A DNA stretch of 64,000 nt from Saprospiraceae bacterium (GCA_020629315.1 JAHDDO010000002.1:62001-126000); one strand, 5' to 3'. Counted from the stretch's first letter, positions 35,161 through 45,111 are shown. Notes: a model not told the origin generated them from the letters alone. Numbers and translations: made by a program.

Positions 35161-37077
35161 ATGGGTAAAATTATTGGTATAGACCTCGGAACCACAAATT
35201 CTGTTGTGTCTGTAATGGAAGGTAACGAACCAGTCGTTATCCCTAATGAAGAGGGGAGACGGACGACACCATCTATCGTTGCATTTCTTGATAACGGCGA
35301 ACGTAAAATTGGAGATCCAGCAAAAAGACAAGCGATCACAAACCCAGAACGTACTATCGCATCTATCAAGAGATATATGGGGCAGCGATTTAGTGAGGTA
35401 GGAAAGGAAGTAGATCGATCTGCTTACAAAGTGGTAAAAGGAGATAACGATACGGTACGTGTAGAAATAGACGACAGAAAATATACGGCACAGGAGATTT
35501 CAGCCATGATCCTTCAAAAGATGAAGAAGACGGCAGAAGATTTCTTAGGTCAAGAAGTTACGGAAGCGGTAGTTACAGTACCGGCTTACTTCAATGATTC
35601 TCAGAGACAGGCAACGAAAGAAGCAGGTGAGATTGCGGGCTTGAAAATTAGTCGAATAATAAATGAGCCTACAGCTGCTGCCTTAGCATATGGATTAGAT
35701 AAAAAGACTACTGATTCTACCATTGCAGTGTATGATTTAGGAGGAGGAACATTTGATATCTCTATTCTAGAGTTAGGTGATGGTGTTTTTGAGGTGAAGT
35801 CTACAAACGGTGATACGCACTTAGGGGGTGATGATTTCGATCATGAGATTATTGATTGGTTAGCAAACCAATTTAAAGAATCTGATAACATCGATCTAAG
35901 AAAAGATCCAATGGCCTTACAACGACTTAAGGAAGCAGCGGAAAAAGCTAAAATTGAGCTTTCTAGTAGTACACAGGCAGAGATAAATCTACCGTACGTA
36001 ACAGCCGTTGATGGAGTACCTAAGCACTTAGTTACAAAGTTGACTAGAGCTAAATTCGAGCAACTGGTTGACAATCTTGTCCAGCGGACCTTAGCTCCTT
36101 GTGCAGAAGCATTGAAAGATGCAGGATTAAGTAAAACAGAAATCGATGAGGTTATTTTAGTAGGCGGTTCTACTCGGATACCTAAAATTCAAGAAGCTGT
36201 TGAGTCTTTCTTCGGAAAGAAGCCAAATAAAGGAGTAAACCCAGATGAAGTGGTTGCTGTTGGAGCAGCTATTCAAGGAGGGGTGTTAAGTGGTGATGTA
36301 CAGGATGTACTACTACTCGATGTTACGCCATTATCATTAGGGATAGAGACCATGGGTGGTGTGTATGATGTTGTCATTGAAGCTAACTCTACAATTCCGA
36401 CCAAAAAGCAGAAAACCTACTCGACGGCAGCAGATAATCAACCATCCGTAGAGATCCATATTTTGCAAGGTGAACGACCTATGGCTAGAGACAATCGCTC
36501 CGTAGGACGATTTATCTTAGACGGAATTCCACCTGCCCCTAGAGGTATGCCTCAAATCGAAGTAACCTTTGATATAGATGCAAACGGAATTTTGAGCGTA
36601 TTTGCTAAAGATAAAGGAACAGGTAAAGAACAGAACATTAGAATTGAAGCATCAACAGGTCTTTCTAAAGAAGAGATCGAAAAGATGAAGCAAGAAGCAG
36701 AAGCTAATGCCGCAGCGGATAAAGAAGAAAGAGAAAAAGTGGATAAGCTGAATGCTGCAGATACCTTGATTTTCCAAACAGAAAAGCAGATCAGTGAGTA
36801 TGGAGATAAAATTCCTGCTGATAAGAAAGACACTATTGAAGCAGCCGTGGCAGAACTAAAGGAAGCCCATAAGATGCAAGACTTAGATAAAGTAGATGAT
36901 GCAAGCAAGAAGTTAAACGATGCTTGGACGGCGGCTAGTCAGGATATTTATCAGGCGACTCAGGGTGATCCAAACGCGGCAGCTAATGCAACTGCAGAAG
37001 GTGGAGCTGACGATGCATCCGGAAGTTCTGAGGATGTGACCGATGTAGAGTTTGAAGAAGTAGATGATTCAAAATAG
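35161..37077 (+). CDS. dnaK: Molecular chaperone DnaK (Hsp70)
   Basis: 638 residues, full length. The N-terminal ATPase domain begins [20 protein letters not shown] and contains [37 protein letters not shown] and [13 protein letters not shown]. The substrate-binding domain contains [17 protein letters not shown]. The tail ends in the usual acidic motif [14 protein letters not shown]. It folds and protects proteins together with DnaJ and GrpE, which are not in this window. It is a single-gene unit closed by a strong terminator, with a sigma-54-like element and TGAC/GTCA repeats upstream. Confidence 0.98.
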   Translation: MGKIIGIDLGTTNSVVSVMEGNEPVVIPNEEGRRTTPSIVAFLDNGERKIGDPAKRQAITNPERTIASIKRYMGQRFSEVGKEVDRSAYKVVKGDNDTVRVEIDDRKYTAQEISAMILQKMKKTAEDFLGQEVTEAVVTVPAYFNDSQRQATKEAGEIAGLKISRIINEPTAAALAYGLDKKTTDSTIAVYDLGGGTFDISILELGDGVFEVKSTNGDTHLGGDDFDHEIIDWLANQFKESDNIDLRKDPMALQRLKEAAEKAKIELSSSTQAEINLPYVTAVDGVPKHLVTKLTRAKFEQLVDNLVQRTLAPCAEALKDAGLSKTEIDEVILVGGSTRIPKIQEAVESFFGKKPNKGVNPDEVVAVGAAIQGGVLSGDVQDVLLLDVTPLSLGIETMGGVYDVVIEANSTIPTKKQKTYSTAADNQPSVEIHILQGERPMARDNRSVGRFILDGIPPAPRGMPQIEVTFDIDANGILSVFAKDKGTGKEQNIRIEASTGLSKEEIEKMKQEAEANAAADKEEREKVDKLNAADTLIFQTEKQISEYGDKIPADKKDTIEAAVAELKEAHKMQDLDKVDDASKKLNDAWTAASQDIYQATQGDPNAAANATAEGGADDASGSSEDVTDVEFEEVDDSK

Positions 37078-37084
37078 ATAATTG

Positions 37085-37109
37085 AAGGAGCCGCAAGGCT
37101 CCTTTTTTT
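37085..37109 (+). terminator. Terminator of dnaK
   Basis: AAGGAGCC (37085-37092), a GCAA tetraloop, and GGCTCCTT (37097-37104) followed by a T-run. It starts 8 bp after the dnaK stop. Confidence 0.9.
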
Positions 37110-37425
37110 ATAACTCTATTTCCAAATTCATTTTCGCAGTATTCAGTTCGGAGGCAGCATGAAAGTCATTTGTGTTTTTTGCAAGCACAAGACCTTCAGA
37201 GTAGATACGTAAGGCATCTTGAATACGATCCATACGTTCGTAAAGCTTGCCTAAATTATAGTATAAGCCGATATAATCTGAGCTCTGTTCTTGGAGTCTA
37301 AGGAACCAAGTCTCAGCTGTTTCAAATTGATCCCTTTTTTCGTATTCTTTAGCCACTGCAAAGAGTAAAAAGTCGTCTTTTGGATCCTCTTCTAGGTGGG
37401 CCAAAAGTTGAGTTAATCTATCCAT
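37108..37425 (-). CDS. Small tetratricopeptide-repeat protein
   Basis: 105 residues, no signal peptide. Helical pairs such as LLFAVAKEYEKRDQFETAETWFLRL and YIGLYYNLGKLYERMDRIQDALRIYSEGL fit two to three TPR units. Likely a cytoplasmic protein-interaction module; the partner is unknown. It converges on dnaK and is divergent from etfB. Confidence 0.8.
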   Translation of the reverse strand: MDRLTQLLAHLEEDPKDDFLLFAVAKEYEKRDQFETAETWFLRLQEQSSDYIGLYYNLGKLYERMDRIQDALRIYSEGLVLAKNTNDFHAASELNTAKMNLEIEL

Positions 37426-37501
37426 ATCAAAGTGACAATTAGTGTATAGTTAATGCTAATATGATTATACAACAATACTCATAATATCGTGTTTAAAAAA
37501 G

Positions 37502-37509
37502 TATATTTG
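37502..37509 (+). promoter_or_regulatory. -7 element (TAnnTTTG) upstream of etfB
   Basis: TATATTTG at 37502-37509 is an exact TAnnTTTG match 23 bp before the etfB ATG. A clear -33 TTTG is missing. Confidence 0.45.
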
Positions 37510-37532
37510 CACTACAATTTTAGGAGAAAAAG

Positions 37533-38273
37533 ATGAATAGTTTAGTTTGTATAAGTAAGACTCCTGACACAACAGCTAAGATTAGTTTTGTGGATGGAAA
37601 TACGGCCTTTAATGAAGATGGCGTAAGCTTTATCCTCAATCCGTATGATGAATGGTATGCCTTGGTTAGAGCAATTGAGCTAAAGGAAGAAAAAGGCGGA
37701 AAAGTAACTGTAATCAATGTTGGAGATCCATCCAATGATATTATAATAAGAAAAGCACTAGCTATAGGTGCTGATGAGGCGGTACGGATCAATAAGAAAG
37801 CAGAGTCTTCGGCAGATGTGGCTTTGCAAGTAGCCGAATATGTCAAGAATAACAATTTTGACATTATATTTCTAGGTAAAGAAACCATTGACTATAATGG
37901 CGCTGAAGTAGGTGCGATGATAGCCGAGCATTTAGACTTGGATTATGTTTCGTTTGCATCGAAAATGGAAAGCAATGGCGATGGATTTAAAGTGACTAGA
38001 GATATCGAAGGTGGAATCGAAGAAATCGCCTTATCTGCTCCCTTTGTTATTTCAGCGGCTAAAGGATTGGCAGAGCAGCGAATCCCTAATATGAAAGGAA
38101 TTATGATGGCTAAGCGTAAACCATTGAACGTGGTCGAGCCTGTTGGTTTCAATGGACATGTGAATGTGGCCTCCTTTTCACTGCCATCAGAGAAAGGAGG
38201 AGTAACTATGGTCGACCCAGAAAATATGGAAGAATTAGTAAGATTACTTAAAGAAGAAGCTAAAGTGCTATAA
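37533..38273 (+). CDS. etfB: Electron transfer flavoprotein, beta subunit
   Basis: 246 residues. The family pattern is clear: VCISKTPDTTAKISF at the start, LNPYDEWYALVRAIELKE, VTVINVGDPSNDIIIRKALAIGADEAVRI, IIFLGKETIDYNGAEVGAMIAE and the late motif QRIPNMKGIMMAKRKPL. With EtfA it carries electrons from acyl-CoA dehydrogenases to the quinone pool. It is followed by etfA after 2 bp. Confidence 0.96.
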   Translation: MNSLVCISKTPDTTAKISFVDGNTAFNEDGVSFILNPYDEWYALVRAIELKEEKGGKVTVINVGDPSNDIIIRKALAIGADEAVRINKKAESSADVALQVAEYVKNNNFDIIFLGKETIDYNGAEVGAMIAEHLDLDYVSFASKMESNGDGFKVTRDIEGGIEEIALSAPFVISAAKGLAEQRIPNMKGIMMAKRKPLNVVEPVGFNGHVNVASFSLPSEKGGVTMVDPENMEELVRLLKEEAKVL

Positions 38274-38275
38274 AT

Positions 38276-39226
38276 ATGTCAGTATTAGTTGTAGGAGAAA
38301 TTTCAAACGGATCATTGAGAGCAGCATCTAAAGAGGCGGCTTATTATGGTCATTTAACAGCGCAGAAATTAGGCGGTGAGTGTACTGTCTTATTGATTGG
38401 AGAAGCGCAAGATGCTAGCGAACTTGGTGTTTATGGTGCTAATAAAGTACTTACGGTAGATCCTGGATCAGAAGGATTTGATAGTAGAGTTTATGCAGAT
38501 ATTATAAAGCAAACGGCACAAAGTACAGACGCAAAAGCTGTAATTTTCATGCACAGCTCTACAGGAAAATCATTGGCTGGAAGAGTATCTGTAGCCTTAG
38601 GTGCTGGCTTGGTAAGTGGCGCTACCTCTATTCCAGAAGCATCAACGAACGGATACTCGGTAAGTAAGTCGGTTTTCTCTGGAAAAGCCATTGCTACCTA
38701 TGAAATTACTAGCCCAACTATGGTGATTTCTGTTATGGGTAATTCATTTAAACCTGAAGCGGTTGGCGCTGCTTGTGAGGTTACGGCAAATACCCTTAGT
38801 GCAAAGACAGCAAACACTCAAATTTTAGGCAGAAGCACACAAAGTGGGACGGTACCTTTGCCAGAAGCAGAACTGGTCATTTCTGCCGGTCGTGGCATGA
38901 AAGGACCTGAAAATTGGGGCATAATTGAAGAGCTTGCTGATTGTATAGGCGCCACAACCGCTTGTTCAAGGCCCGTAGCCGATATTGGATGGAGACCTCA
39001 TCATGAGCATGTGGGTCAGACAGGGGTCGCTATTAGACCTAATTTATATATTGCTATCGGTATTAGCGGCGCTATCCAGCATTTAGCAGGTGTTAATAAC
39101 TCTAAGGTAATTGTAGTGATAAATAAAGATCCGGAAGCACCATTCTTTAAGGCAGCTGATTATGGAGTTTGTGCGGATTTATTTGATGTAGTGCCCAGAT
39201 TAACAGCGGCGCTTAAAAATGCCTAA
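38276..39226 (+). CDS. etfA: Electron transfer flavoprotein, alpha subunit
   Basis: 316 residues. The C-terminal FAD domain has VISAGRGMKGPENW, ELADCIGATTACSRPVADIGW, QTGVAIRPNLYIAIGISGA and VVINKDPEAPFFKAADYG, all standard for EtfA. It forms the FAD-bearing heterodimer with EtfB. The 2-bp spacing from etfB implies coupled translation. A bifunctional-nuclease family gene follows 21 bp later. Confidence 0.97.
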   Translation: MSVLVVGEISNGSLRAASKEAAYYGHLTAQKLGGECTVLLIGEAQDASELGVYGANKVLTVDPGSEGFDSRVYADIIKQTAQSTDAKAVIFMHSSTGKSLAGRVSVALGAGLVSGATSIPEASTNGYSVSKSVFSGKAIATYEITSPTMVISVMGNSFKPEAVGAACEVTANTLSAKTANTQILGRSTQSGTVPLPEAELVISAGRGMKGPENWGIIEELADCIGATTACSRPVADIGWRPHHEHVGQTGVAIRPNLYIAIGISGAIQHLAGVNNSKVIVVINKDPEAPFFKAADYGVCADLFDVVPRLTAALKNA

Positions 39227-39247
39227 TCATAAAAGTATTGCCCCCGG

Positions 39248-39832
39248 ATGAAGAAAATTGAGCTCGAAATAGTAGCCTTATCTCACAGTGTTACCAAGTC
39301 ACACAACTATGCAGTAGTATTAGGTGAGGTAGGTGGTGATAGACGATTGCCGATTGTAATTGGGGGCTTTGAGGCGCAAGCCATTGCTGTAGCTATGGAA
39401 AACATGGCGCCTAATAGACCCTTGACACATGACCTCTTTAAAAATACCTTATCTACCTTCAATATTGATTTGAAAGAAGTGGTCATTAATAACCTGATGG
39501 ATGGTATTTTCTATGCTCAGTTAATATGTGATAAGGATGGAGAAGAACTGACTGTAGATTCCAGAACATCAGACGCTATAGCACTAGCTGTTCGATTCGA
39601 TAGCAGCATTTATACCTATGAATTCATAATGGAACAAGCAGGGGTCATTTTTGAAGGTGAAGAAGCAGAAGGAAAACCTAAACAAAGAACCAAATCTGCA
39701 AAACCTAAATCCTACGCAGACTATTCCACCGAAGAACTTGAAGAGTTACTACAGAAAGTCTTGGAAGAAGAGAACTATGAAAAGGCCGCTAAAATTCGAG
39801 ACGAACTTCAATCAAGAGAAGGAGAAGAATAG
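39248..39832 (+). CDS. Bifunctional nuclease (DUF151/BFN) family protein with UVR motif
   Basis: 194 residues. The N-terminal BFN domain (about 1-135) shows YAVVLGEVGGDRRLPIVIGGFEAQAIAVAMEN and VDSRTSDAIALAVR. A linker rich in Lys and Pro leads to a UVR (UvrB/UvrC interaction-type) motif near the C-terminus, TEELEELLQKVLEEENYEKA. The family is widespread next to central metabolic genes in Bacteroidota. Nuclease activity has been reported for plant and mycobacterial relatives; its role here is unknown. Likely in the etfBA transcript. Confidence 0.9.
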   Translation: MKKIELEIVALSHSVTKSHNYAVVLGEVGGDRRLPIVIGGFEAQAIAVAMENMAPNRPLTHDLFKNTLSTFNIDLKEVVINNLMDGIFYAQLICDKDGEELTVDSRTSDAIALAVRFDSSIYTYEFIMEQAGVIFEGEEAEGKPKQRTKSAKPKSYADYSTEELEELLQKVLEEENYEKAAKIRDELQSREGEE

Positions 39833-39839
39833 TAGTTAG

Positions 39840-40856
39840 TTACCATCGATCTATGGTTTCCATGAAATACGTAAACTGTTCCTCACTAATATCCTTGTGA
39901 GTAATAAATCGTATTGATTCGGGCCCAAACGGGGTAGCTAGAATACCTTTTTTAGCTAGTTTATCTAAGAAGTCAGCGGCTCCATTTTTCTCATTTAGAT
40001 GGAAGATTACAATATTAGTGTGTACTGGGTTTATCCCTTTTACGAAACTCTTTTTTTGTAATACCTGCTCTATTTGTCGGGCTCTTTTATGATCTTCCTG
40101 AAGTCGTTCAATGTTATTTTCAAGCGCAAACATGGCTCCAGCAGCTAGATAACCTGCTTGACGCATACCGCCTCCCATAACTTTTCGGAAACGTCTCGCC
40201 TTTTTGATAAACGCCTGATTGCCCAAGAGAAGAGAACCTACTGGGGCCCCGAGGCCTTTGGACAAGCAGATAGAAATAGAATCAAATATTTGGCCTGTCT
40301 GTTCAGTAGTGTCTCCACTTTCAGTAAGTGCGTTAAAAAGTCGAGCTCCATCCAGATGAAGGCCTAAAGAATGTGTATTACAAAGATCACGTATCGGCTT
40401 TATTTCATCTATGGTATAATAACTCCCTCCTCCCTTATTACACGTATTTTCCAATACAACTAAAGAGGTGCGTGGTAACCAGTCATGCGGCGCATGAATC
40501 CTGTTTTCAATTTGATCGGCTGTAATTTTGCCAAAAGTACCTTGGATTAGCGCCACTGAAATGGCAGAATTAAAAGCATAACCACCTGCTTCATACCGAT
40601 ATACGTGCGAATCAACATCACAAATCATCTCATCCAAGGCCTGTGTGTGGCATTTAATGGCTATTTGGTTAGTCATCGTGCCTGATGGGCAAAATAAAGC
40701 GGCATCCATAGCAAACATGGAGGCTGCCTTCTCTTCTAAAGCATTAATACTAGGATCTTGACCAAACACATCATCACCTACCGGAGCAGCCATCATATAT
40801 TCAAGCATCTCGGGGGTGGGCTTAGTAACCGTGTCACTCATCATATTTACTTCCAT
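39840..40856 (-). CDS. Low-specificity L-threonine aldolase (PLP, beta-eliminating lyase type)
   Basis: 338 residues. It starts MEVNMMSDTVTKPTPEML, which aligns with the MIDLRSDTVTKPT start of the family, so the first ATG is kept. PLP-binding Lys is in ICLSKGLGAPVGSLL, and DGARLFNA and AIKCHTQALDEM are also typical. It cleaves threonine to glycine and acetaldehyde. It stands alone, convergent with the BFN gene and divergent from lepA. Confidence 0.92.
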   Translation of the reverse strand: MEVNMMSDTVTKPTPEMLEYMMAAPVGDDVFGQDPSINALEEKAASMFAMDAALFCPSGTMTNQIAIKCHTQALDEMICDVDSHVYRYEAGGYAFNSAISVALIQGTFGKITADQIENRIHAPHDWLPRTSLVVLENTCNKGGGSYYTIDEIKPIRDLCNTHSLGLHLDGARLFNALTESGDTTEQTGQIFDSISICLSKGLGAPVGSLLLGNQAFIKKARRFRKVMGGGMRQAGYLAAGAMFALENNIERLQEDHKRARQIEQVLQKKSFVKGINPVHTNIVIFHLNEKNGAADFLDKLAKKGILATPFGPESIRFITHKDISEEQFTYFMETIDRW

Positions 40857-40964
40857 AGATCTTTCTTGTGTACCCGAATGTAATCAAAAGCCATTTAGAA
40901 TCATATAGTGGGGCTTTAGATTAAAATTTCAATTTATTGGGCAATTTGCTACCATCAATAAGGC

Positions 40965-40972
40965 TATCTTTG
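40965..40972 (+). promoter_or_regulatory. -7 element (TAnnTTTG) just before lepA
   Basis: TATCTTTG at 40965-40972 matches TAnnTTTG and ends only 6 bp before the lepA ATG at 40979. TTTG at 40945-40948 gives a short 16-bp spacer. If used, the mRNA would be leaderless or nearly so. Confidence 0.4.
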
Positions 40973-40978
40973 TGCGGT

Positions 40979-42772
40979 ATGGAGTTGATTAGGAATTTTT
41001 GCGTTATCGCACATATTGACCATGGTAAGAGTACCTTGTCGGATCGTTTATTAGAATATACTCAGACTATCTCTGAACGGGATATGACCAATCAGGCCCT
41101 AGATGATATGGACATAGAGCGAGAACGAGGGATAACGATTAAAAGTCATGCTATCCAATTGAATTACAAAGCTTTGGACGGCAATGAATATACCTTTAAC
41201 CTTATTGATACACCTGGTCACGTGGATTTCTCCTATGAGGTATCGAGGTCAATTGCAGCCTGTGAAGGTGCACTCTTATTGGTTGACGCTACCCAAGGCA
41301 TCCAAGCACAGACCATTTCCAATTTGTACTTGGCCATGGAAAATGATCTTGAGATCATCCCAATCATAAATAAAGTGGATATGCCCAATGCAATGATTGA
41401 AGAGGTGACAGATCAAATTGTAGATTTAATAGGGGTTGAAGAAGAAGATATAGTATTGGCAAGTGGTAAGACTGGTAAAGGGGTACCTGATATTCTTGAA
41501 GCAATCACAAAGCGTATACCTGCACCTACAGGGGAACCTGATGGGCCACTCCAAGCCTTAATTTTCGATTCTGTCTTTAATTCTTTCCGAGGTGTAATTG
41601 CCTATTTTAGAATTTATAATGGCTCTATCAAGAAAAGAGATAAAGTTCGTTTCGTTAATACAGGAAAGGAATATGATGCAGATGAGATCGGTATTTTACG
41701 ATTGAATCAAGAGCCTAAAAATGAATTGTTGGCGGGAGATGTAGGCTATATAATAACGGGTATAAAAAAGTCAGCTGAAATTAAAGTAGGTGATACCATT
41801 ACGCATGTATCTCGACCTTGTGATAAAGCTATTGAAGGATTCGAGCATGTTAAACCAATGGTATTTGCGGGAATCTATCCTATTGATAATGATGACTTCG
41901 AGGATTTACGAGACAGTCTAGAAAAGCTTCAGTTAAATGATGCTTCATTGGTATTTGAGCCAGAATCATCTATTGCTCTTGGATTTGGTTTTCGTTGCGG
42001 ATTCTTAGGTATGTTACACCTTGAGATTATTCAAGAACGTCTTTCAAGGGAATTTGATCAAGAAGTAATCACGACGGTACCGAACGTATCCTATAGAGCC
42101 TATACAAAGAAAGGTGAGGAACTAGTCATTAATACGCCTAATGACCTGCCGGACCCAACCTTGATAGATCGGATTGAGGAACCTTACATTAGAGCTCAGA
42201 TCATTACAAAACCTGATTTTATTGGTTCGATAATGACGCTCTGTATGGAAAAAAGAGGGATGTTAACGAACCAAACGTACTTAACGACCAGCAGGGTAGA
42301 ATTGACTTTCGAACTCCCGCTAGCGGAGATCGTTTTTGATTTTTATGACAAGTTAAAATCCATATCTAAAGGATATGCTTCTTTTGATTACTATATGATC
42401 GATTATAGAAGCTCTGATTTGGTGAAATTAGATATTAAGTTGAATGGTGAAAATGTAGATGCCTTATCATCTCTAGTGCACAGGGATAAAGCGGAAGCCT
42501 TTGGTAGGCAGATATGTAAACGTTTAAAAGAATTATTGCCTCGCCAGCAATTTATGATTGCGATTCAAGCAGCCATAGGTATGAAAATTATTGCTCGTGA
42601 AACCATTTCTGCCTTACGTAAGGATGTTACAGCCAAGTGTTATGGTGGAGATATCACAAGAAAACGTAAGCTCCTTGAAAAGCAAAAGAAAGGAAAGAAG
42701 AAAATGAGACAAGTGGGTAGTGTTCAAGTACCACAAAAAGCCTTCTTAGAAGTCCTAAAACTGAATGACTAA
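40979..42772 (+). CDS. lepA: Elongation factor 4 (LepA), ribosome back-translocase GTPase
   Basis: 597 residues from the ATG at 40979 ([20 protein letters not shown]), the family's usual beginning and length; the frame is open to a TTG 42 bp upstream, but those residues are not family-like. GTPase motifs are [25 protein letters not shown] and NKVD. The C-terminal LepA-specific domain has [20 protein letters not shown]. It acts on stalled or mistranslocated ribosomes. Confidence 0.97.
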   Translation: MELIRNFCVIAHIDHGKSTLSDRLLEYTQTISERDMTNQALDDMDIERERGITIKSHAIQLNYKALDGNEYTFNLIDTPGHVDFSYEVSRSIAACEGALLLVDATQGIQAQTISNLYLAMENDLEIIPIINKVDMPNAMIEEVTDQIVDLIGVEEEDIVLASGKTGKGVPDILEAITKRIPAPTGEPDGPLQALIFDSVFNSFRGVIAYFRIYNGSIKKRDKVRFVNTGKEYDADEIGILRLNQEPKNELLAGDVGYIITGIKKSAEIKVGDTITHVSRPCDKAIEGFEHVKPMVFAGIYPIDNDDFEDLRDSLEKLQLNDASLVFEPESSIALGFGFRCGFLGMLHLEIIQERLSREFDQEVITTVPNVSYRAYTKKGEELVINTPNDLPDPTLIDRIEEPYIRAQIITKPDFIGSIMTLCMEKRGMLTNQTYLTTSRVELTFELPLAEIVFDFYDKLKSISKGYASFDYYMIDYRSSDLVKLDIKLNGENVDALSSLVHRDKAEAFGRQICKRLKELLPRQQFMIAIQAAIGMKIIARETISALRKDVTAKCYGGDITRKRKLLEKQKKGKKKMRQVGSVQVPQKAFLEVLKLND

Positions 42773-42782
42773 ATCAGGCAGA

Positions 42783-43178
42783 TCAGTCTATTAATTCAAA
42801 GGTATAACTGGTAATCCTAAAGTAAGGTGCATCGATTTCTTCGATGATATTTTTGAAGATTATATCTATCTCTACTTCTCCAGATTCTTCTTTTTCAGTA
42901 CTATCAAAACGCACATCGATTCGTGCCCGATCACCTGGTGCAATCGCCTTAATGGGCCAATCCAATGTGGTGCATTCACAACCCGAAACTAAATCAATTT
43001 GGAGGGTGTCTAAACCTATATTTGTAAAGTGTATAGCTGTGTCAATTACAGTCCCGCGGGTCATTTCGCCTAAAGCGATCACATCTTGATCAAATTGAAT
43101 ATCTAGCTGTTTTACTTCTTGCGCTTGACTGCTTAGCATGAAAGTACATAGTACAAATAGGGTAGATAAAAATTTCAT
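42783..43178 (-). CDS. DUF1573 secreted protein
   Basis: From the ATG at 43178 it has 131 residues with a clean signal peptide (MKFLSTLFVLCTFMLSSQAQ). An ATG 18 bp upstream would spoil the peptide's start. The remainder is a single Ig-like DUF1573 domain: DVIALGEMTRGTVIDTAIHFTN, then GCECTTLDWPIKAIAPGD and a final beta-strand pair. DUF1573 proteins are common exported Bacteroidota proteins of unknown role. The gene converges on lepA with a 10-bp gap. Confidence 0.82.
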   Translation of the reverse strand: MKFLSTLFVLCTFMLSSQAQEVKQLDIQFDQDVIALGEMTRGTVIDTAIHFTNIGLDTLQIDLVSGCECTTLDWPIKAIAPGDRARIDVRFDSTEKEESGEVEIDIIFKNIIEEIDAPYFRITSYTFELID

Positions 43179-43235
43179 ATTGCAAAATTGCACCATTGAT
43201 TGCTAAGATTTTCTTAAGCTCTTGTTAATGGGATT

Positions 43236-44192
43236 CTAATCTTGGAATAAGGCTTCGATAAAGGCACTTCGGTTAAACGGTTGTAGATGCTCTATTCCTT
43301 CACCCACACCAATATATTTGATCGGTATTTTGAAGATATCTGAAATCCCTAAAACTACTCCTCCTTTTGCTGACCCATCTAATTTTGTCAGAGCAATGGC
43401 ACTAACGTCTGTAGCTTCCGTAAAATGTTTAGCTTGTTCAATGGCATTTTGGCCTGTAGTAGCGTCTAAAACTAATAAAACCTCATGGGGTGCGCCTTCT
43501 AAGGATTTTGCAACGGAACGCTTGATCTTAGAGAGCTCTTCCATTAGATGTTTCTTTGTATGTAATCTTCCGGCAGTATCTATAATGGCTACATCCAAAT
43601 TATTAGTTATGGCGTATTGAACTGTTTCGTATGCAACAGCCGCTGGATCGGTATTCATACCTTTTGCATAAAAATGACAATCATTTCGATCTGCCCATAT
43701 TTTAAGTTGATCTACGGCTGCCGCCCTAAAGGTATCACCGGCACCTAGAACCACGCTTTTGCCCTGCTTTTTAAGCTGATGCGTTATCTTACCTATAGTA
43801 GTTGTTTTCCCGACACCATTTACACCTACAACCAAGAAGATGGCTGGTTTTTTATCTGTAGGTAGATCAAAGCCAGAAACATCTTCTGTTTTATTTTCCA
43901 AAAAGATATTGGCAATTTCATCTCGCAAGATTCTATTCAGATCTGCGGTGTCTATGTATTTATCTTTTGCGACTCGTTGTTCTAGTCGGTCTATTATTTT
44001 AATGGTAGTATCCAATCCAACATCTGCTGAAATAAAGATAGCTTCCAGTTCATCTAAAAAACTCTCATCAACTTTGGATTTACCGGCGACGGCTTTAGCG
44101 ATCTGTCCGAATATATTTGACTTGGTTTTCTCAAGACCTTGGTCTAGCTCTTCCTTCTTCTCTCTAGTAAAAAACTTCTTAAAAAATGACAT
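43236..44192 (-). CDS. ftsY: Signal recognition particle receptor FtsY
   Basis: 318 residues. A short charged N-terminus and four-helix N domain precede the G domain with GVNGVGKTTTIGKITHQ, DTFRAAAVDQLKIWA, DTAGRLHTKKHLMEEL and TKLDGSAKGGVVLGI. It docks SRP-bound ribosomes to the membrane. It lies downstream of the rpmB-rpmG-DUF4295 cluster, separated from it by a terminator-like hairpin. Confidence 0.97.
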   Translation of the reverse strand: MSFFKKFFTREKKEELDQGLEKTKSNIFGQIAKAVAGKSKVDESFLDELEAIFISADVGLDTTIKIIDRLEQRVAKDKYIDTADLNRILRDEIANIFLENKTEDVSGFDLPTDKKPAIFLVVGVNGVGKTTTIGKITHQLKKQGKSVVLGAGDTFRAAAVDQLKIWADRNDCHFYAKGMNTDPAAVAYETVQYAITNNLDVAIIDTAGRLHTKKHLMEELSKIKRSVAKSLEGAPHEVLLVLDATTGQNAIEQAKHFTEATDVSAIALTKLDGSAKGGVVLGISDIFKIPIKYIGVGEGIEHLQPFNRSAFIEALFQD

Positions 44193-44242
44193 ACTCGTTT
44201 TCCTTACAATATGCTAATGAGTGTTATCAAATAATGGTTCAC

Positions 44243-44283
44243 CTAAAAAATAAAAAAGTCCACAACAAGGTTATGGACTTTAA
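44243..44283 (-). terminator. Terminator between the DUF4295 gene and ftsY
   Basis: Reading the minus strand, AAAGTCCA (44281-44274) and TGGACTTT (44262-44255) form a perfect 8-bp stem followed by T-rich sequence (TTTATTTTTTA). It may end or attenuate the ribosomal protein transcript before ftsY. Confidence 0.7.
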
Positions 44284-44302
44284 AATTTAAGGATGTACCT
44301 TT

Positions 44303-44479
44303 TTATTTTTGGTTGGCAAAGAACTCTTTTACTTTGTCCTTGTGGATCATCAATTCTTTATAAGAATACTTGCCAGTAGCTGGATCTTTCACACTCTGAA
44401 CTACCTTTACATAGTCCCGACCTGATCCTGCGTTAGCTGCTCTTTGTGCAACCCTTGCGTTTTTGGATACTTTAGCCAT
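44303..44479 (-). CDS. DUF4295 protein, 58 aa
   Basis: A short ORF read from the sequence: ATG at 44479-44477, TAA at 44305-44303. The protein starts MAKVSKNARVAQRAANAGSG and continues with a KVVQSVKDPATGKYSYKEL stretch. Its basic, MAKK-like start and the VKDPATGKY pattern match DUF4295, a small protein encoded after rpmG in Bacteroidota and probably ribosome-associated. It starts 2 bp after the rpmG stop and precedes ftsY, the usual order in this phylum. Confidence 0.85.
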   Translation of the reverse strand: MAKVSKNARVAQRAANAGSGRDYVKVVQSVKDPATGKYSYKELMIHKDKVKEFFANQK

Positions 44480-44481
44480 GA

Positions 44482-44670
44482 TTACTTAATTTCTTTGTGA
44501 ATAGTATATTTCTTTAAGATAGGGTTGTATTTTTTCAACTCCAATCTATCAGGTGTATTCTTCCTGTTCTTTTGCGTAACATATCTAGATGTACCTGGCA
44601 TACCTGAATTCTTATGCTCTGTACATTCCAAGATTATCTGCAATCGATTTCCTTTTGACTTCTTTGCCAT
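44482..44670 (-). CDS. rpmG: Ribosomal protein bL33
   Basis: 62 residues, [19 protein letters not shown] at the start and [18 protein letters not shown] at the end, the signature of bL33. There is one Cys only, so it is the zinc-free form. It sits between rpmB and the DUF4295 gene in one transcript. Confidence 0.96.
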   Translation of the reverse strand: MAKKSKGNRLQIILECTEHKNSGMPGTSRYVTQKNRKNTPDRLELKKYNPILKKYTIHKEIK

Positions 44671-44681
44671 TGCTTTTCCTT

Positions 44682-44930
44682 TTAAAGTTCGACTCCGTGG
44701 TTAATACCTTTCTTCTCCAATTTTTTCAGGTATGTATACACACCCATTTTATTTATAGACCGTAAAGCAGTAGAAGATACTTTAAGCGTTACCCACTTAT
44801 CTACTTCAGGAATATAAAAACGCTTCTTGTGAAGATTAGGAAGGAATCTACGCTTCGTTTTTCTATTAGAATGCGAGACATGATTCCCTGTAATTGGTCT
44901 CTTTCCTGTTAATTCACAAATTCTTGACAT
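44682..44930 (-). CDS. rpmB: Ribosomal protein bL28
   Basis: 82 residues starting [20 protein letters not shown], with [20 protein letters not shown], the bL28 pattern. It lies 17 bp downstream of tRNA-Arg on the same strand, so the tRNA and the ribosomal proteins may share a transcript. Confidence 0.97.
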   Translation of the reverse strand: MSRICELTGKRPITGNHVSHSNRKTKRRFLPNLHKKRFYIPEVDKWVTLKVSSTALRSINKMGVYTYLKKLEKKGINHGVEL

Positions 44931-44947
44931 GATCCAAATCTTTTAAG

Positions 44948-45021
44948 TGACTCCGGAAGGGTTCGAACCTTCAACCTCCTGATCCGTAGTCAGGTACTCT
45001 ATCCAGTTGAGCTACGGAGCC
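44948..45021 (-). tRNA. tRNA-Arg (anticodon ACG)
   Basis: 74 nt on the minus strand. The acceptor arm is GGCTCCG paired with CGGAGTC, plus discriminator A. The D arm is GCTCAACTGGATAGAGT and the T arm contains GGTTCGAACCC. The anticodon stem CCTGA/TCAGG encloses the loop CTACGGA, giving anticodon ACG, which is read as inosine-CG for CGN codons. CCA is not encoded. Confidence 0.96.
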
Positions 45022-45081
45022 ATACATATAAATAAAATTAATATATGACTAATTGAACAGTCCGTTCTTCCGAACCGGCTG

Positions 45082-45111
45082 CAAATATAAGAAGGTTTTA
45101 CTGATAAAACC
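45082..45111 (-). promoter_or_regulatory. Promoter region of tRNA-Arg/rpmB unit with inverted repeat
   Basis: The minus strand carries TATATTTG (45089-45082), an exact -7 element about 60 bp before the tRNA. Just upstream lies the perfect inverted repeat GGTTTTA-TCAG-TAAAACC (45111-45094), filling the spacer between -33 and -7. It could be an operator or a DNA-structure element; its function is not known. Confidence 0.4.
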
